The translations under genes were made by a program, and so were the position numbers. A DNA stretch of 40,310 nucleotides from Phycisphaerae bacterium (lineage in GTDB: Bacteria; Planctomycetota; Phycisphaerae; UBA1845). Below the pieces are notes generated by a model, which worked only from the letters and a program-made list of their open reading frames with translations, was not told where the DNA came from and did not search any database. Where the stretch lies: assembly GCA_029260235.1 (NCBI GenBank), contig JAJDDP010000208.1:1-40310 (forward strand), in the 5' to 3' direction. The stretch's first letter is position 1, and every line of letters starts with the position of its first letter. Positions 16,611-25,788 of the stretch are shown here, one piece after another.

Positions 16611-17774
16611 TTATCGGCCCTGCGGCGTTTCCTGCAGGGCCAAGACGGCGTATGACGTAACCAGGTAGGGATTTCCTTCCATCCAGCGATCTGCCTGGTT
16701 GACGAAACTGCCATCGGGTCGCTGCCGCTTGGCAAGAGCTGAGGTCAGGTCAGCCCGCCAATCATGCGTCTTACCCTCGCTGTCAGTGATCCCAGCCCCT
16801 CCCCAGGCCTTCATGGATTTGGCGAAGACATGGTAGTAATAGTACAGGCCCTGTTCTGAATCAGCGCCGGGCATGTTGGGATTGTGGTCCAACGTATAGT
16901 GGTCACAAATCCAACCGTAGGCTGACTTGATGCGCGGATCATCGCGCCTCACGTTGGCGTACAACAAGCTCTTGAAACCTGAGTAGGTCATCGAACCGTA
17001 GGTACGCAGGCGCGCTTGGCCACCGCTCTCGCCCAAACCTGCCTTGCTCTCTCCGCCATTCACCGGCGTATAGATGAACCCGCCATCGCTAGTGCCCGAG
17101 GCAAACGGCTGATCGTTGGACTGTGCCCGCATCTGGCACCGCTGGATGAACTTCGTCGCCTTCTCATAGACAGGATGGTCAGCAGCTAGCCCGCTCTCAT
17201 GCAGCGCTTCGATCATCATTTGGGTATTGGAAAGATCGGGCCTCTTGTGTCTTCCGTACCCAGAACCGCCATACCAAGGGCTGTCAGCTTCGTACCCTTC
17301 AGCCTCATCCCACTGCAAGTGGATCAAGAACTCCTGGGCCAACTTCACTTCATGGCGGTAATCAGGATTGCTCAAGGCAGCCAGCGCCATAAGGCAGACA
17401 CTGGTCTGGTAATTCATCAGTCCCTGCCCTTCCACATAGATACCGCCATCGGGGTGCGCAAATCCCAGCATGAAATCGATAGCCCGGGCTACGAGGGGAT
17501 GTTCAGGCCCGTACTGCGAACTTTGAATAAAGCACTTGACGACCAGTGCTGTGATAGCTGGGTCGGTTTTCTCTCCAAAACCCATCCAACCCCCGTCAGG
17601 TTGCTGGGTGCTCTTTAGAAATGATAGCCCGCCCTGGATAACCTGCTTTGGGTTTGACGCCTCTGCTTGAACCGGCTTCTTGGGCGGCGCTGCAGCCCAA
17701 CTCTCGCGGGTATCGCCTTGCAATAGGGCAATGAGAATCACACACCCCACGGCTAGTCGGTTGTTAACCTTCAT
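16611..17774 (-). CDS. Secreted squalene-cyclase/prenyltransferase-repeat protein, 387 aa
   Basis: ATG 17774 gives a signal peptide of about 28 residues ending near SWAAA. The rest is an alpha/alpha-toroid built of repeats like LSFLKSTQQPDGGWMGFGEKTDP, SALAKRQRPDGSFVNQ and PDGGIYVEGQG, the QW-type repeats of the squalene/oxidosqualene cyclase and prenyltransferase superfamily. The cyclase DxDD motif is absent and the protein is exported and much shorter than hopene cyclases (~630 aa), so it is not a hopanoid cyclase. Such secreted toroids are frequent in planctomycetes with unknown role. Its start overlaps the end of the previous gene by 11 bp, indicating coupled translation as the last gene of the operon. 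Confidence 0.85.
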   Translation of the reverse strand: MKVNNRLAVGCVILIALLQGDTRESWAAAPPKKPVQAEASNPKQVIQGGLSFLKSTQQPDGGWMGFGEKTDPAITALVVKCFIQSSQYGPEHPLVARAIDFMLGFAHPDGGIYVEGQGLMNYQTSVCLMALAALSNPDYRHEVKLAQEFLIHLQWDEAEGYEADSPWYGGSGYGRHKRPDLSNTQMMIEALHESGLAADHPVYEKATKFIQRCQMRAQSNDQPFASGTSDGGFIYTPVNGGESKAGLGESGGQARLRTYGSMTYSGFKSLLYANVRRDDPRIKSAYGWICDHYTLDHNPNMPGADSEQGLYYYYHVFAKSMKAWGGAGITDSEGKTHDWRADLTSALAKRQRPDGSFVNQADRWMEGNPYLVTSYAVLALQETPQGR

Positions 17775-18189
17775 CGTTGACCCTTTTGACAATCACCGCG
17801 TCGCCATGGGCGGCGCACTTCCCTGCCGAAGTCCGCTCGGTTCGCACGTTAGACAATGCATTGGCGCCCTTCATCGCAGCACTCGCCTTAAGCCCTTCTA
17901 GGGCCTCTTCCGGGCGACGGAAGCCATCTACGTAGACGGCTTCAACTTGCTGCTGAATATGATAACCGACGATGCGGTCCGTACTCGATGTAGCTACAAT
18001 TTTTGACGCTTCGATACTTCGATGCTGGGCGTGATCTTCCGGGCTGCCATACTTGGCCAACTTGGGGTTAAGTTTGGCGGGTCGCCGTGCTCGAAGAAAT
18101 CGGCGCAATCTCAAGACTACCCACAAGGGGGCAAAGAGCGCCGCCGCGGCAATCAGAACGGTTGTGTAATCAAGGGACCCGAACCACAT
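17764..18189 (-). CDS. YbjQ-like small membrane-anchored protein, 141 aa
   Basis: The start at 18189 gives one membrane helix (8-26) with a basic cytoplasmic flank (RLRRFLRARR). The C-terminal ~75 residues (from IVATSSTDRIVGYHIQQQ to GDAVIVKRV) resemble the YbjQ/UPF0145 domain. Like that family it has an IxGYxI strand, a helix with AAMKGANALSNVR, and a closing hydrophobic strand. YbjQ was named a heavy-metal-binding family, but its function is unclear. It overlaps the upstream glycosyltransferase gene by 20 bp and the downstream repeat-protein gene by 11 bp. Its own ribosome binding site is weak, so it probably depends on translation of the gene before it. The family match is a resemblance, not certain. 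Confidence 0.62.
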   Translation of the reverse strand: MWFGSLDYTTVLIAAAALFAPLWVVLRLRRFLRARRPAKLNPKLAKYGSPEDHAQHRSIEASKIVATSSTDRIVGYHIQQQVEAVYVDGFRRPEEALEGLKASAAMKGANALSNVRTERTSAGKCAAHGDAVIVKRVNDEG

Positions 18190-19453
18190 GATCTTTGGCC
18201 GTGGCGGACTTTGTTGCGGGCGGAACACCGCCCACATCCGTCGATGGCCTGTATCCTTCTTCAGATTCCACTTGATGGCCGCGATATGCGGTACCGCGCC
18301 ACACGACGCGCGATGAACCCCCAAGCTTGCAAATCGCATTACACAACATGCCCAGGCAAATCACGCCTCCCGGGAAATAGCCCAGTGCCCACTGCCAGCC
18401 CGCGCCGGTCAGTCGGTAGAACCGAATCATCACCGATTCCTGAAGCACAATGACGACGGCAGAAGCCGCCATGATCCATTGTAGCCACTGCGACCCTGCG
18501 GTTGTAGACCGCCAAACTGCCGTCGCCAGCAGACTGCACCACGGCATGAGGCTGAAGGTCGAAAGCACCAGTATGGCAATCGCCAACCGGTGGAATGAAC
18601 CGAGGCAGCCATAGAATATTCGGCTCCAGCCGCGCCAGCATTCGCCCAGCGATGAATACATCCTGGTAACGTACAAGTCGTCGTTGGGAATGACGAACAA
18701 GCGCTGACCCGCCTCTTTGGCGAGTCGGGCCATGTGGATGTCTTCGTTGACTTCGGTCTTGACCCGCTCGTGACCGCCGATGGCGTCATAGGTCTTCCGG
18801 TTCATCAGCATGAAGGCGCCGTTCGCATAGGCTGCAGGCTGCTTGGGGTTGTTGACCCGGTCAGGATGGAACCAGAAGATCAACACCGCCGAGCAAACCG
18901 GCTGAATCAAGTGCTCCCAGAAACTCTTGGTTTCAAGGTTCGGTAATACGGACAGGAAATCGACCTTATTGGTCAGAACTTCTCCCATGGCTACCGAAAG
19001 CGTGCGGCGTGACGTTTGGCGGCAATCTGCGTCTGAAAAACAGAACCAGTTTCCCGAGGCTGCTTCCATTCCACGGCGCATGGCGTTGTTCTTGCCAAAC
19101 CATCCGTGGGCGAGATGCTCGATGGTCATCACGGTCAGCTTGTCCGCGAATTCTGTCTGCAACTGTGCCAGAATCACCGGGGTCTTATCGCTGCTGCGGT
19201 CGTCGATGACGATCATCTCGTAGTTCGGGTAATCCTGGTCCATTAAGGTGCGGACACATGCCTCGATGTTGTCCTCTTCATCCTTGGCAGCCACCAACAC
19301 CGAGAGCTTCGGAGCTCCCGACATGTCTCCGGTATAGTTGTCCGGGCTGAGCTTGCGATCCCCCTGCGCCCGATTGATCTGCAAGTGCCTTGACACCCAA
19401 ACGATGCCGACCAAGCAGAGAAGGCCAAACCAGATGTAGAAAACCAGAGGCAT
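18170..19453 (-). CDS. Family 2 membrane glycosyltransferase (CrtQ/HpnI-like), 427 aa
   Basis: One N-terminal helix (5-21) is followed by a GT-A domain: LSVLVAAKDEEDNI (50-63), VIDDRS with Asp84/85, the metal-binding DAD at 141-143, and the acidic base in NEDIHMA (Glu237/Asp238). A RGWSRIF motif follows, then three or four C-terminal helices. This layout matches membrane glycosyltransferases acting on polyprenyl or carotenoid/hopanoid lipids, though the acceptor cannot be read from sequence. The C-terminal ~35 residues are polar. The gene lies 57 bp after the polytopic membrane protein gene. With the toroid and YbjQ-like proteins it forms an envelope operon. Confidence 0.87.
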   Translation of the reverse strand: MPLVFYIWFGLLCLVGIVWVSRHLQINRAQGDRKLSPDNYTGDMSGAPKLSVLVAAKDEEDNIEACVRTLMDQDYPNYEMIVIDDRSSDKTPVILAQLQTEFADKLTVMTIEHLAHGWFGKNNAMRRGMEAASGNWFCFSDADCRQTSRRTLSVAMGEVLTNKVDFLSVLPNLETKSFWEHLIQPVCSAVLIFWFHPDRVNNPKQPAAYANGAFMLMNRKTYDAIGGHERVKTEVNEDIHMARLAKEAGQRLFVIPNDDLYVTRMYSSLGECWRGWSRIFYGCLGSFHRLAIAILVLSTFSLMPWCSLLATAVWRSTTAGSQWLQWIMAASAVVIVLQESVMIRFYRLTGAGWQWALGYFPGGVICLGMLCNAICKLGGSSRVVWRGTAYRGHQVESEEGYRPSTDVGGVPPATKSATAKDHVVRVP

Positions 19454-19510
19454 TGGGAATTCAGCAGTCGTCAGGTCCGGTGGCCCTCGGGTCCGAACTC
19501 AATAGGGAAA

Positions 19511-20965
19511 CTAGGGCTCGCCGTTGGCCTTGTCGGCAGGTACCTCTACGGCTTTGCCCTTCAAGGTCAGCTGCACACCCACGGAGGCAGGTGGTGGCGG
19601 CTCAACAGTCATTGCCGGCGCGGCGGCCGTCGCATCAAACTCGCCTGCCTCATAGGTGTCGATATAGATGTCCTCCATATCCACACCATCGGTCTGGCGC
19701 CGAAGCAACAGGCAGGTCGCCGTAGCCGCAGAAAAGAAGAACGATGCCGTAAAAGCCCAAACCAGCTTACCAGCAAGGGCGATCCACAGCCAGATTACAA
19801 AGTGAGCAAAGCCCGCCAGCCCGTCAGGCGATTCAAAAGCAGGTTGAAACTGCTCGAAAGTTGGGGCAGGCCAGATCACGTCGATCTTGTTTCCTGCCTC
19901 CGCACCATACTGCCACCAACCAAATGGGGATGTGCCCAGACCTAGAAACGTGTGGGTCACCTTCAAAGCAAGGAACACTACGAACCGCACGAAGACCAAG
20001 CACAGGCTGCCATAGACAACCGCAACCACCCAGCAGAAAAGAGTCCGCCACGGATTTGCCCCCACGTAATGGAAGCTCCGTGACACCGCATCCAGGCTTT
20101 CACATCCCTCAATCGCCACATTCGGCCAAAACAATGGCCCGCCGAAGATCACGCCGATTAAGACCAGGGCAGCGCCTAGCCCGAGAATCAACGACAACCC
20201 TAAAAACAGGCTGCCCAGAACATCACCGAGCAGCGGCACCCTTAAGAAGGCACCCGCCATGATGAGCAAACTACCCAAAGCAAAAAACATCACCACGGTA
20301 AGCAGTGGGGCTGAGAAGAACCCGCTCCAGTAATGCGTTCGGGCGTAGCCAAGCGCCACAGGAATGCTCAGCTTCTCGTCGCGCGTAAGTTGTACCGCGG
20401 TCATGCGGCAAATAGCCCCACCAAACAACGACCAGATCGCTAGCCCGCCCCCAAAGAACATCATCGCGAACCAGAAATGCTGGCGGACCATCCAAGCCGT
20501 GCCCTTGAACAGCAAGATGCCGCACGGAAGAACGCCGATCGGTGCTGCAACCATCGACCCCCGGTCAGTCACGTTCTTCGAGGCGATTTGGCCAACGGCG
20601 GCTTGCCAGGTCATGTCTGCGCCGATGCCCCACGGGCTGCCATGGCGAACCGAGACCATGGCAGACTCCAAGCACCATCTCTGCTGCATGGTCCACTGCT
20701 TGAAGATGCCCTCGACCGGAGTACTTTCCTCAGCCTCAGGTTCGACCGTCGTTTCAATCGCGGCGATGTGCTTCCATACATCGGCTGATTCGGCACCAGG
20801 CCAAGCCGCATCGAGCAAGCTGCCCCATATCCAAGCCGACACGACAGCCATCAAGGCCAGCAGGATATTTGTGTGGTGGATCGCTAAACGAAATGAACGA
20901 AACAGATGCGTGCAGCCGCTTGCTTCCAGCCAGCTCATCGTCACTTTGGGAGGCGTCTCAGCCAT
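19511..20965 (-). CDS. Polytopic membrane protein with soluble insert, 484 aa
   Basis: ATG 20965, preceded by AAGGAAT, is preferred to an upstream in-frame start at 21091. The protein starts with a cytoplasmic segment and a helix at about 31-51. A ~120-residue extracytoplasmic stretch with DVWKHIAAIETTVEPEAEE follows, then at least six more helices between ~150 and ~440. The final ~50 residues are polar and rich in Ala, Pro and Thr. Part of the middle (GYARTHYWSGFFSAPLL, then VAIEGCESLDAVSRSFHYVGANPWRTL) resembles membrane proteins with a DUF-type 'glycerophosphoryl diester' helix bundle, but I cannot assign a family. It is the first gene of the operon. Confidence 0.75.
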   Translation of the reverse strand: MAETPPKVTMSWLEASGCTHLFRSFRLAIHHTNILLALMAVVSAWIWGSLLDAAWPGAESADVWKHIAAIETTVEPEAEESTPVEGIFKQWTMQQRWCLESAMVSVRHGSPWGIGADMTWQAAVGQIASKNVTDRGSMVAAPIGVLPCGILLFKGTAWMVRQHFWFAMMFFGGGLAIWSLFGGAICRMTAVQLTRDEKLSIPVALGYARTHYWSGFFSAPLLTVVMFFALGSLLIMAGAFLRVPLLGDVLGSLFLGLSLILGLGAALVLIGVIFGGPLFWPNVAIEGCESLDAVSRSFHYVGANPWRTLFCWVVAVVYGSLCLVFVRFVVFLALKVTHTFLGLGTSPFGWWQYGAEAGNKIDVIWPAPTFEQFQPAFESPDGLAGFAHFVIWLWIALAGKLVWAFTASFFFSAATATCLLLRRQTDGVDMEDIYIDTYEAGEFDATAAAPAMTVEPPPPASVGVQLTLKGKAVEVPADKANGEP

Positions 20966-21141
20966 CGTTGAGATTCCTTGAAGGTCAGTAGATTCCCTTC
21001 TTGACTGCAAACACGATCCAACATGAACCGCAATCAGGCAAGTCCAAGCCACTAACGCCAAAGCAGATGTTTGGTCAGCTGCTACCTGCACGTCATGAGC
21101 GACAGCCGATCCGCGCCCAATCCAGGAGGCTGTCCGCCGAC

Positions 21142-21169
21142 ATTATAGTTCGACAATCACGGTAAGCAA
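21142..21169 (-). promoter_or_regulatory. Candidate promoter of the membrane protein-glycosyltransferase operon
   Basis: A perfect TATAAT (minus strand, 21147-21142) is preceded by a 16-bp spacer and a weak -35, TTGCTT (21169-21164). The poor -35 is typical of a promoter needing an activator. Transcription would start near 21135, about 170 bp before the ATG at 20965. Confidence 0.45.
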
Positions 21170-21192
21170 CTTCGCACTATCAACCGTGATTG
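21154..21192. repeat. Perfect 10-bp inverted repeat overlapping the promoter
   Basis: CAATCACGGT (21154-21163) and ACCGTGATTG (21183-21192) are perfect inverted copies, 19 bp apart. The first copy fills most of the spacer between the -35 and -10 of the candidate promoter; the second lies just upstream of the -35. Centre-to-centre distance is about 29 bp. This suits a repressor or activator binding two half sites, or alternatively a hairpin ending the preceding operon. Confidence 0.45.
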
Positions 21193-21309
21193 CTGCCTTT
21201 GTGCGGTTGGCGGCTGCCTTGCTAATGAGCACTTATGCCAAGACGGACTGGGCGACGCTTAAACCGGCATGAGACTTGATAGCGAAAGATGGGACTCGAT
21301 CGGCCAGGG

Positions 21310-24300
21310 CTAGGGCAGGTAGTCCGCCTTGCTCTGTTCCAGCGTTTCTTCGGTCTTCATCTGCAAGCTGACCGGTAGATGATTGCTGCCCCGAAAGAGC
21401 ACCAGCGAAGAATAATCTTCATACACGACGTCCATGTTGGTGCGGATAAATCGATTGACTAAATCGGTATTTGTTCGGGCGTTGAATGCCGGCTCGGTGA
21501 TGAACCATACCCTCCGATGCCTTGCGAAAACATCCTTGACGTGGGCTGCATCTCTAAGCATCACCGTTCCCTTGAGCCGGTGGAGCGGGATAGCCCGATG
21601 ATCATCCATGGTGGCCTGCAGGCGCATCTCGGTCTGAATCCAATAATCACTGGGCCGCCCCAGGTAGTGATCGATGACGTGCGGGCCGTTGACGATCACG
21701 ATGTCGTCAGGTTCAAGATGTTCAAGCACAAAGCCCACCGACGGCTGCTGGCCCGGTTGCTTCAAGGCACCCAAGCTGGCTGTCGCGGTTCGCCAGGTGG
21801 TCATTTCCGACAGATCCACCCAGTAACCACAGCCCAGTCCTGCATAGGCCAAGACCAGTGCGGTGGCGACTGCCTTGGCATAGCCCCGAAACTTCTTGTT
21901 GGCCGATGCGACGTCAACCATCGCCAATCTGCGCCCCACCGAAACGATGGCCACAGACGCGAGCAGTAACCACATGGGAACCAAGTGATAGCTGTAACGC
22001 TTTCCGGTGACCGGCAGGACCATCGCCTGAAAAATGGCTGCGCCGAGAAACACGATCAAAAGCACGCGGATTTGATGACGGTAACGGTGCCGAATCGCCA
22101 TAACCCCCGCCGCCCACAATCCAAGCACCGGGAGCAACGTGTCGCCATTCCAGGTCGCTGCTCGCACGTAGTACCAGACATCGAAACTGGGAAAACGCCA
22201 CATAGCCGTCAAGGAAACATCAGAGGCGCCACTTCCAAATAGCGGTCGTGCTATCTGCATCAAACTTCGATGGGCGTTCTGCAGGGCGATAGCCAAGCCA
22301 ACGATGAAAATGCCCTTCCACACCTCTGGCTCGCAGAGGATCGAAGCGATGCTTGCCCGCCGATGGATGATCGCGGCGATCATAAGCGGGACAGCCAGCA
22401 AGGCTGACCCTTCCCAGCTATAGAACATGCAGATGAAGCAGACCACAGTAAGCCACAACGCGCGACGGTCCAACCGTTCTGCCGGGGCAATTGTCTTGTA
22501 GAAGAAATAGACGGTCAGCAGCGTCAACGCCTGCAGCTGTGAGTAATACCGCCCAAGGTTAGCCATACCGATGCAGTAGGGTGACAGAGCAAACAACGCC
22601 GCCGCCGTCAATCCCACGGCTGGGCCGAACAAGTTCTTGCCGCACCAAAAGAAGAGGAAGATAGTGAGTGTACCCCAAACCATTACGGGCGCTCGAACCA
22701 TCAGGCGTTCGTCGTCGGTGAAGAGCCCGGTAGCAGCGCTGAAGCAATAAACCAGTTCGGAGGTAGCCGCGTAAACGATGGGAATGTCCGGGTGAATCTC
22801 GATGCTGGGAAAACCCCGCTCAAGAAAGCCCGTGGTCGCCCGATACATGCTCACCTCATCCGGAGATAACGGGCGGGTAGTCAGGTCTCTCACCCGCAAA
22901 GCGCCACCAACGAGTAGCAAAACCAAGACGGCTGGAACCACCAATCGCCTGAGCCAATCATCACCAGAGTCATTTTCCAAGCTGGCCGCTGCAATCGACT
23001 TGGATTTGGTCAACCAAGGCAAGACCATCCACTGAAGGATGATTGAGCCTACAGCAACTGCCAACCAGCCCAAGCGGTAGACTGATTGATTTGCTACCCG
23101 CGGATCATGGGCAACAATCATCAAGCCGCCCAAGAGGATTGTGCCTGGCACCAACGCAAGAACGGCCGGCGAGATATACTTCTGATGTATGCCATGCTCA
23201 CCTGCACTGCGTGCGCTTCCCATTACGCGGACAGCGATCCATGCCAGCATCAGCAGCAGCGCACTGAGCAGGCCTTGGATACCGTATTGTTGGTTGCGGA
23301 CCGATGGCGGGATACCCTGTCTCTTCACCAGCTTGCGGGGCAAACTCGACCGATCTAATACTGCTACACCCGTCTCCTCGAGGCATGCTTGCCACGCGGA
23401 GATGTCTGTGGATCCGCGCAGCCAGTCATCTCTAGCGGGAACCTGCCACTGCCATCGATCGTCGCTGTCGAGAATGTATCGGGCACCGGACACACCCACA
23501 ATTTCGATCTCCGCAAGCAAGCGGGCACTCGAATTCTCTTCTGTCGCCAGCAGCGTTACGAAGTTGTCCCCGCGACGAACGAATTGCTTGAGATCATAAA
23601 CCCACTCGGTCGGCACCATGGTTGCCCGAGTTCCTAGTGCTTCCTCCTTGATCGCGATAATGGTTCCATTGACAGCGAGGCGGTGCGGCGTCGAACAAAA
23701 AATTCCAAGCCATGCGCCGGCTATTCTTTCGGGAACATGAAATTGACGCCGCAGTGCGACCGTCCCTCTGAGTTTTGGGCCTGGGGAGATCCACTTGCCC
23801 AAACCCGTAGCCGTAATCGCTCGGGGGGGCACTGCAATATTCGCAACCAGGCGGCGCTCCTGCTTCTCAGCCAAAGGCCAGTGACTGGCATCAAAATCTG
23901 CGCTAAACCAATAGTCCCTTCCTCGCTCAAAAAAAGAACCGTACCGCCAAGGCCCCTCTGCAGTAATGGCAAGCTCACCGTCGCCTAGGCTGTACGCGCC
24001 ATCCACAGCCACCGCCGGGGGCAAATCCAACGTCCCCTGCCGAGCGACTATCGCGATGACATTCTTGCCCTTCTTCAGTACGCCCGACAAATTGGTGACG
24101 ATGGCAACCGGGTAGCCCTGCTCGTCTTTTTGATCAATGCGTTGCCCGTTGATGAATAACTCCAGGGAGTCCGTCCCTATGATCTGGAGCCAACCCGAGC
24201 GGGGTGTTTTGGGCAAGAATAGTTCACGCCGAAGGAAGAGGTTTCTTTCAGGCGGTTCAGCCGCACACAGACAGACCACGTCACCGCCAACTTGATGGTC

Positions 24301-24396
24301 AGAAACATCGATGGGCCCGAGCGTCTGCATCGTGTAGTGCCCAAACACGGATCCAAAGGAGATCAAGACAAGAAAATGTACCCATCGACGCGGCAT
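21310..24396 (-). CDS. GT39/PMT-type membrane glycosyltransferase with two N-terminal jelly-roll modules, 1028 aa
   Basis: A hydrophobic N-terminus (~5-22) starts the chain. Module 1 (~50-185) and module 2 (~205-340) are beta-rich and share the pattern of galactose-binding-like domains from beta-galactosidases and rhamnosidases (LFINGQRI..LKKGKNVIAIV; LAVNGTIIA..VRRGDNFVTLLA). From ~375 on come about 12 membrane helices. The early LSPDEVSMYR loop near 510 holds the Asp-Glu pair expected in GT-C enzymes of the PMT_2/ArnT family, which transfer sugars from polyprenyl-phosphate donors on the outer face. A ~150-residue soluble C-terminus follows. It starts on the base after the upstream gene's stop (TAAATG). 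The fusion is unusual; acceptor and sugar are unknown. Confidence 0.82.
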   Translation of the reverse strand: MPRRWVHFLVLISFGSVFGHYTMQTLGPIDVSDHQVGGDVVCLCAAEPPERNLFLRRELFLPKTPRSGWLQIIGTDSLELFINGQRIDQKDEQGYPVAIVTNLSGVLKKGKNVIAIVARQGTLDLPPAVAVDGAYSLGDGELAITAEGPWRYGSFFERGRDYWFSADFDASHWPLAEKQERRLVANIAVPPRAITATGLGKWISPGPKLRGTVALRRQFHVPERIAGAWLGIFCSTPHRLAVNGTIIAIKEEALGTRATMVPTEWVYDLKQFVRRGDNFVTLLATEENSSARLLAEIEIVGVSGARYILDSDDRWQWQVPARDDWLRGSTDISAWQACLEETGVAVLDRSSLPRKLVKRQGIPPSVRNQQYGIQGLLSALLLMLAWIAVRVMGSARSAGEHGIHQKYISPAVLALVPGTILLGGLMIVAHDPRVANQSVYRLGWLAVAVGSIILQWMVLPWLTKSKSIAAASLENDSGDDWLRRLVVPAVLVLLLVGGALRVRDLTTRPLSPDEVSMYRATTGFLERGFPSIEIHPDIPIVYAATSELVYCFSAATGLFTDDERLMVRAPVMVWGTLTIFLFFWCGKNLFGPAVGLTAAALFALSPYCIGMANLGRYYSQLQALTLLTVYFFYKTIAPAERLDRRALWLTVVCFICMFYSWEGSALLAVPLMIAAIIHRRASIASILCEPEVWKGIFIVGLAIALQNAHRSLMQIARPLFGSGASDVSLTAMWRFPSFDVWYYVRAATWNGDTLLPVLGLWAAGVMAIRHRYRHQIRVLLIVFLGAAIFQAMVLPVTGKRYSYHLVPMWLLLASVAIVSVGRRLAMVDVASANKKFRGYAKAVATALVLAYAGLGCGYWVDLSEMTTWRTATASLGALKQPGQQPSVGFVLEHLEPDDIVIVNGPHVIDHYLGRPSDYWIQTEMRLQATMDDHRAIPLHRLKGTVMLRDAAHVKDVFARHRRVWFITEPAFNARTNTDLVNRFIRTNMDVVYEDYSSLVLFRGSNHLPVSLQMKTEETLEQSKADYLP

Positions 24397-25788
24397 TTAC
24401 ATCCCCAACTTACCGCGCATCCCGCGGTAGTTAATCTGCTTAGGCAGGCTGTACAAAGCCATTGACTTGTCATATCGCAGGCGGGCATCGCTGAAGTAGC
24501 CACACTCAAAGTAGCAGTCTCCCAGCATCGCCTCCAAAGCCGCTGCCAGCGCCCGATCCGCCATGGCGGGCGTGCGCCCATCGACAAGCGTTGCGACGGC
24601 AGTGGGATCCTCCCTCTCGATCGGTGCCCGCAAAGCCGCAGTGAACAGCGGCAGATACTCCTGGCTGGGGTCAAGCTCGATGGCGCGTTCAATACTCTGC
24701 ATAGCCACATCACGTTCGTAGCCGCGGGCTTGTCGGACCGCGCGGAGAACAAGGATGTCGGCAAACGATTTGGCGATTTCTTTGCCCAGTCGTTTATCAC
24801 CAAGCAAGAGATTCAGCTCCCCCAGTGCTCCACGTTCATCACCGTTTCGACCCTGCTGGATGGCCAGGAAGTACCGCGCTTCGCTCGTGTCCCTCCCTCT
24901 TCGGTAGTCAAGCCGCCCGAGGAATTCCCAGGCCTGTCTGCCGCTGGTCATCTGCGGGAATCCAGTCAGGGCAGCCCACGCCAAGTCCTCGGCCTCGTCC
25001 AGCCGGCCAGAGGCGTCTGAATCCACCGCCCGCACCCATAGCCGTTCAGCAAGAAGCCTCTTGTGCGAGACAACCCCGCCTAGGACCAATCCCAGAGAAG
25101 TCCAGACCAAGACATAGCCAAGACGACGCTGCAACGGACCGGCAACAGCCAGGGCAACCGCGACGAAAGTAGCCAGGTAGAACAACGAGCGGTGACGAGG
25201 CACATAGGTGCCCATGTTCAGCCACAAACCATGAGCATCATCGACCGGCAGCCCATCCACGCGTGGGTACGAAGTGATTGGAATGGGAGGTACGGCTGAT
25301 TCTTCGAGCAACGTTACGATCGCCCGCCGCTGCAAGTCTTGCCTATCTAGTTCACCCACCCAATCCGCGTGATTAAACCAGACCGCGGCTGTGCTGATCA
25401 ATGTCGCACACAGTATCAACCCAGCCGCGACATCCACCCGCTTGGGTGAAATGGAGACAAGAATTACCCCTATGGCAATGGTGCCCAGCATCAGCGTACC
25501 AACGCCCAAGGGAGCGATACTTCGAGGTCCGTAGATAGCCGCGGTCGCTGATCCAGAGTCGTCAGCTAATAGTGGAATGTGCAGCCCGCCGATGTCTCGG
25601 CCTATCGGGGGCCGGACCCAGCCAGTCAGCGTAAAGATGGCCATGCAGGTAAAGTAAGCCAGGCTCAACCCTCTTCGGGAAACCGCCAAGCCCACCCACC
25701 AGGAAACCCGATCCAGAATTGCGTTGAGCCAGCGAGCCGGATACCAGTCGGATTCCATCGACGTAGAAACCTCAAGCGGCTCACTCAC
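24397..25788 (-). CDS. Membrane protein with TPR-like C-terminal half, 463 aa
   Basis: The first gene position used is GTG 25788, which overlaps the upstream adaptor gene by 8 bp; ATG 25758 is an alternative start. The N-terminal half has about five helices, with an extracytoplasmic loop around RPPIGRDIGGLHIPLL and a second around VDDAHGLWLNMGTYVPRHRS. The C-terminal ~230 residues are helical repeats resembling tetratricopeptides (SGRLDEAEDLAWAALTGFP, RDVAMQSIERAIELDPSQ, GDCYFECGYFSDARLRYDKS). The layout resembles scaffold proteins of O-antigen or exopolysaccharide machineries, but no O-antigen ligase motif is seen. It is immediately upstream of the GT39 gene and probably works with it. Confidence 0.72.
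   Translation of the reverse strand: MSEPLEVSTSMESDWYPARWLNAILDRVSWWVGLAVSRRGLSLAYFTCMAIFTLTGWVRPPIGRDIGGLHIPLLADDSGSATAAIYGPRSIAPLGVGTLMLGTIAIGVILVSISPKRVDVAAGLILCATLISTAAVWFNHADWVGELDRQDLQRRAIVTLLEESAVPPIPITSYPRVDGLPVDDAHGLWLNMGTYVPRHRSLFYLATFVAVALAVAGPLQRRLGYVLVWTSLGLVLGGVVSHKRLLAERLWVRAVDSDASGRLDEAEDLAWAALTGFPQMTSGRQAWEFLGRLDYRRGRDTSEARYFLAIQQGRNGDERGALGELNLLLGDKRLGKEIAKSFADILVLRAVRQARGYERDVAMQSIERAIELDPSQEYLPLFTAALRAPIEREDPTAVATLVDGRTPAMADRALAAALEAMLGDCYFECGYFSDARLRYDKSMALYSLPKQINYRGMRGKLGM

Larger units (their letters stand above)
20966..21309. other. Intergenic region with promoter and operator-like repeat, 344 bp
   Basis: This region separates the two envelope operons, both on the minus strand. 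Its structure is the promoter at 21142-21169 and the perfect inverted repeat at 21154-21192. No gene was seen; open frames here are extensions of the flanking gene. Confidence 0.6.

Noticed and set aside
16611..17774. Squalene-hopene cyclase
   Set aside because: The repeats match the superfamily, but the protein is exported, only 387 residues long, and lacks the DxDD acid motif needed for squalene cyclisation.
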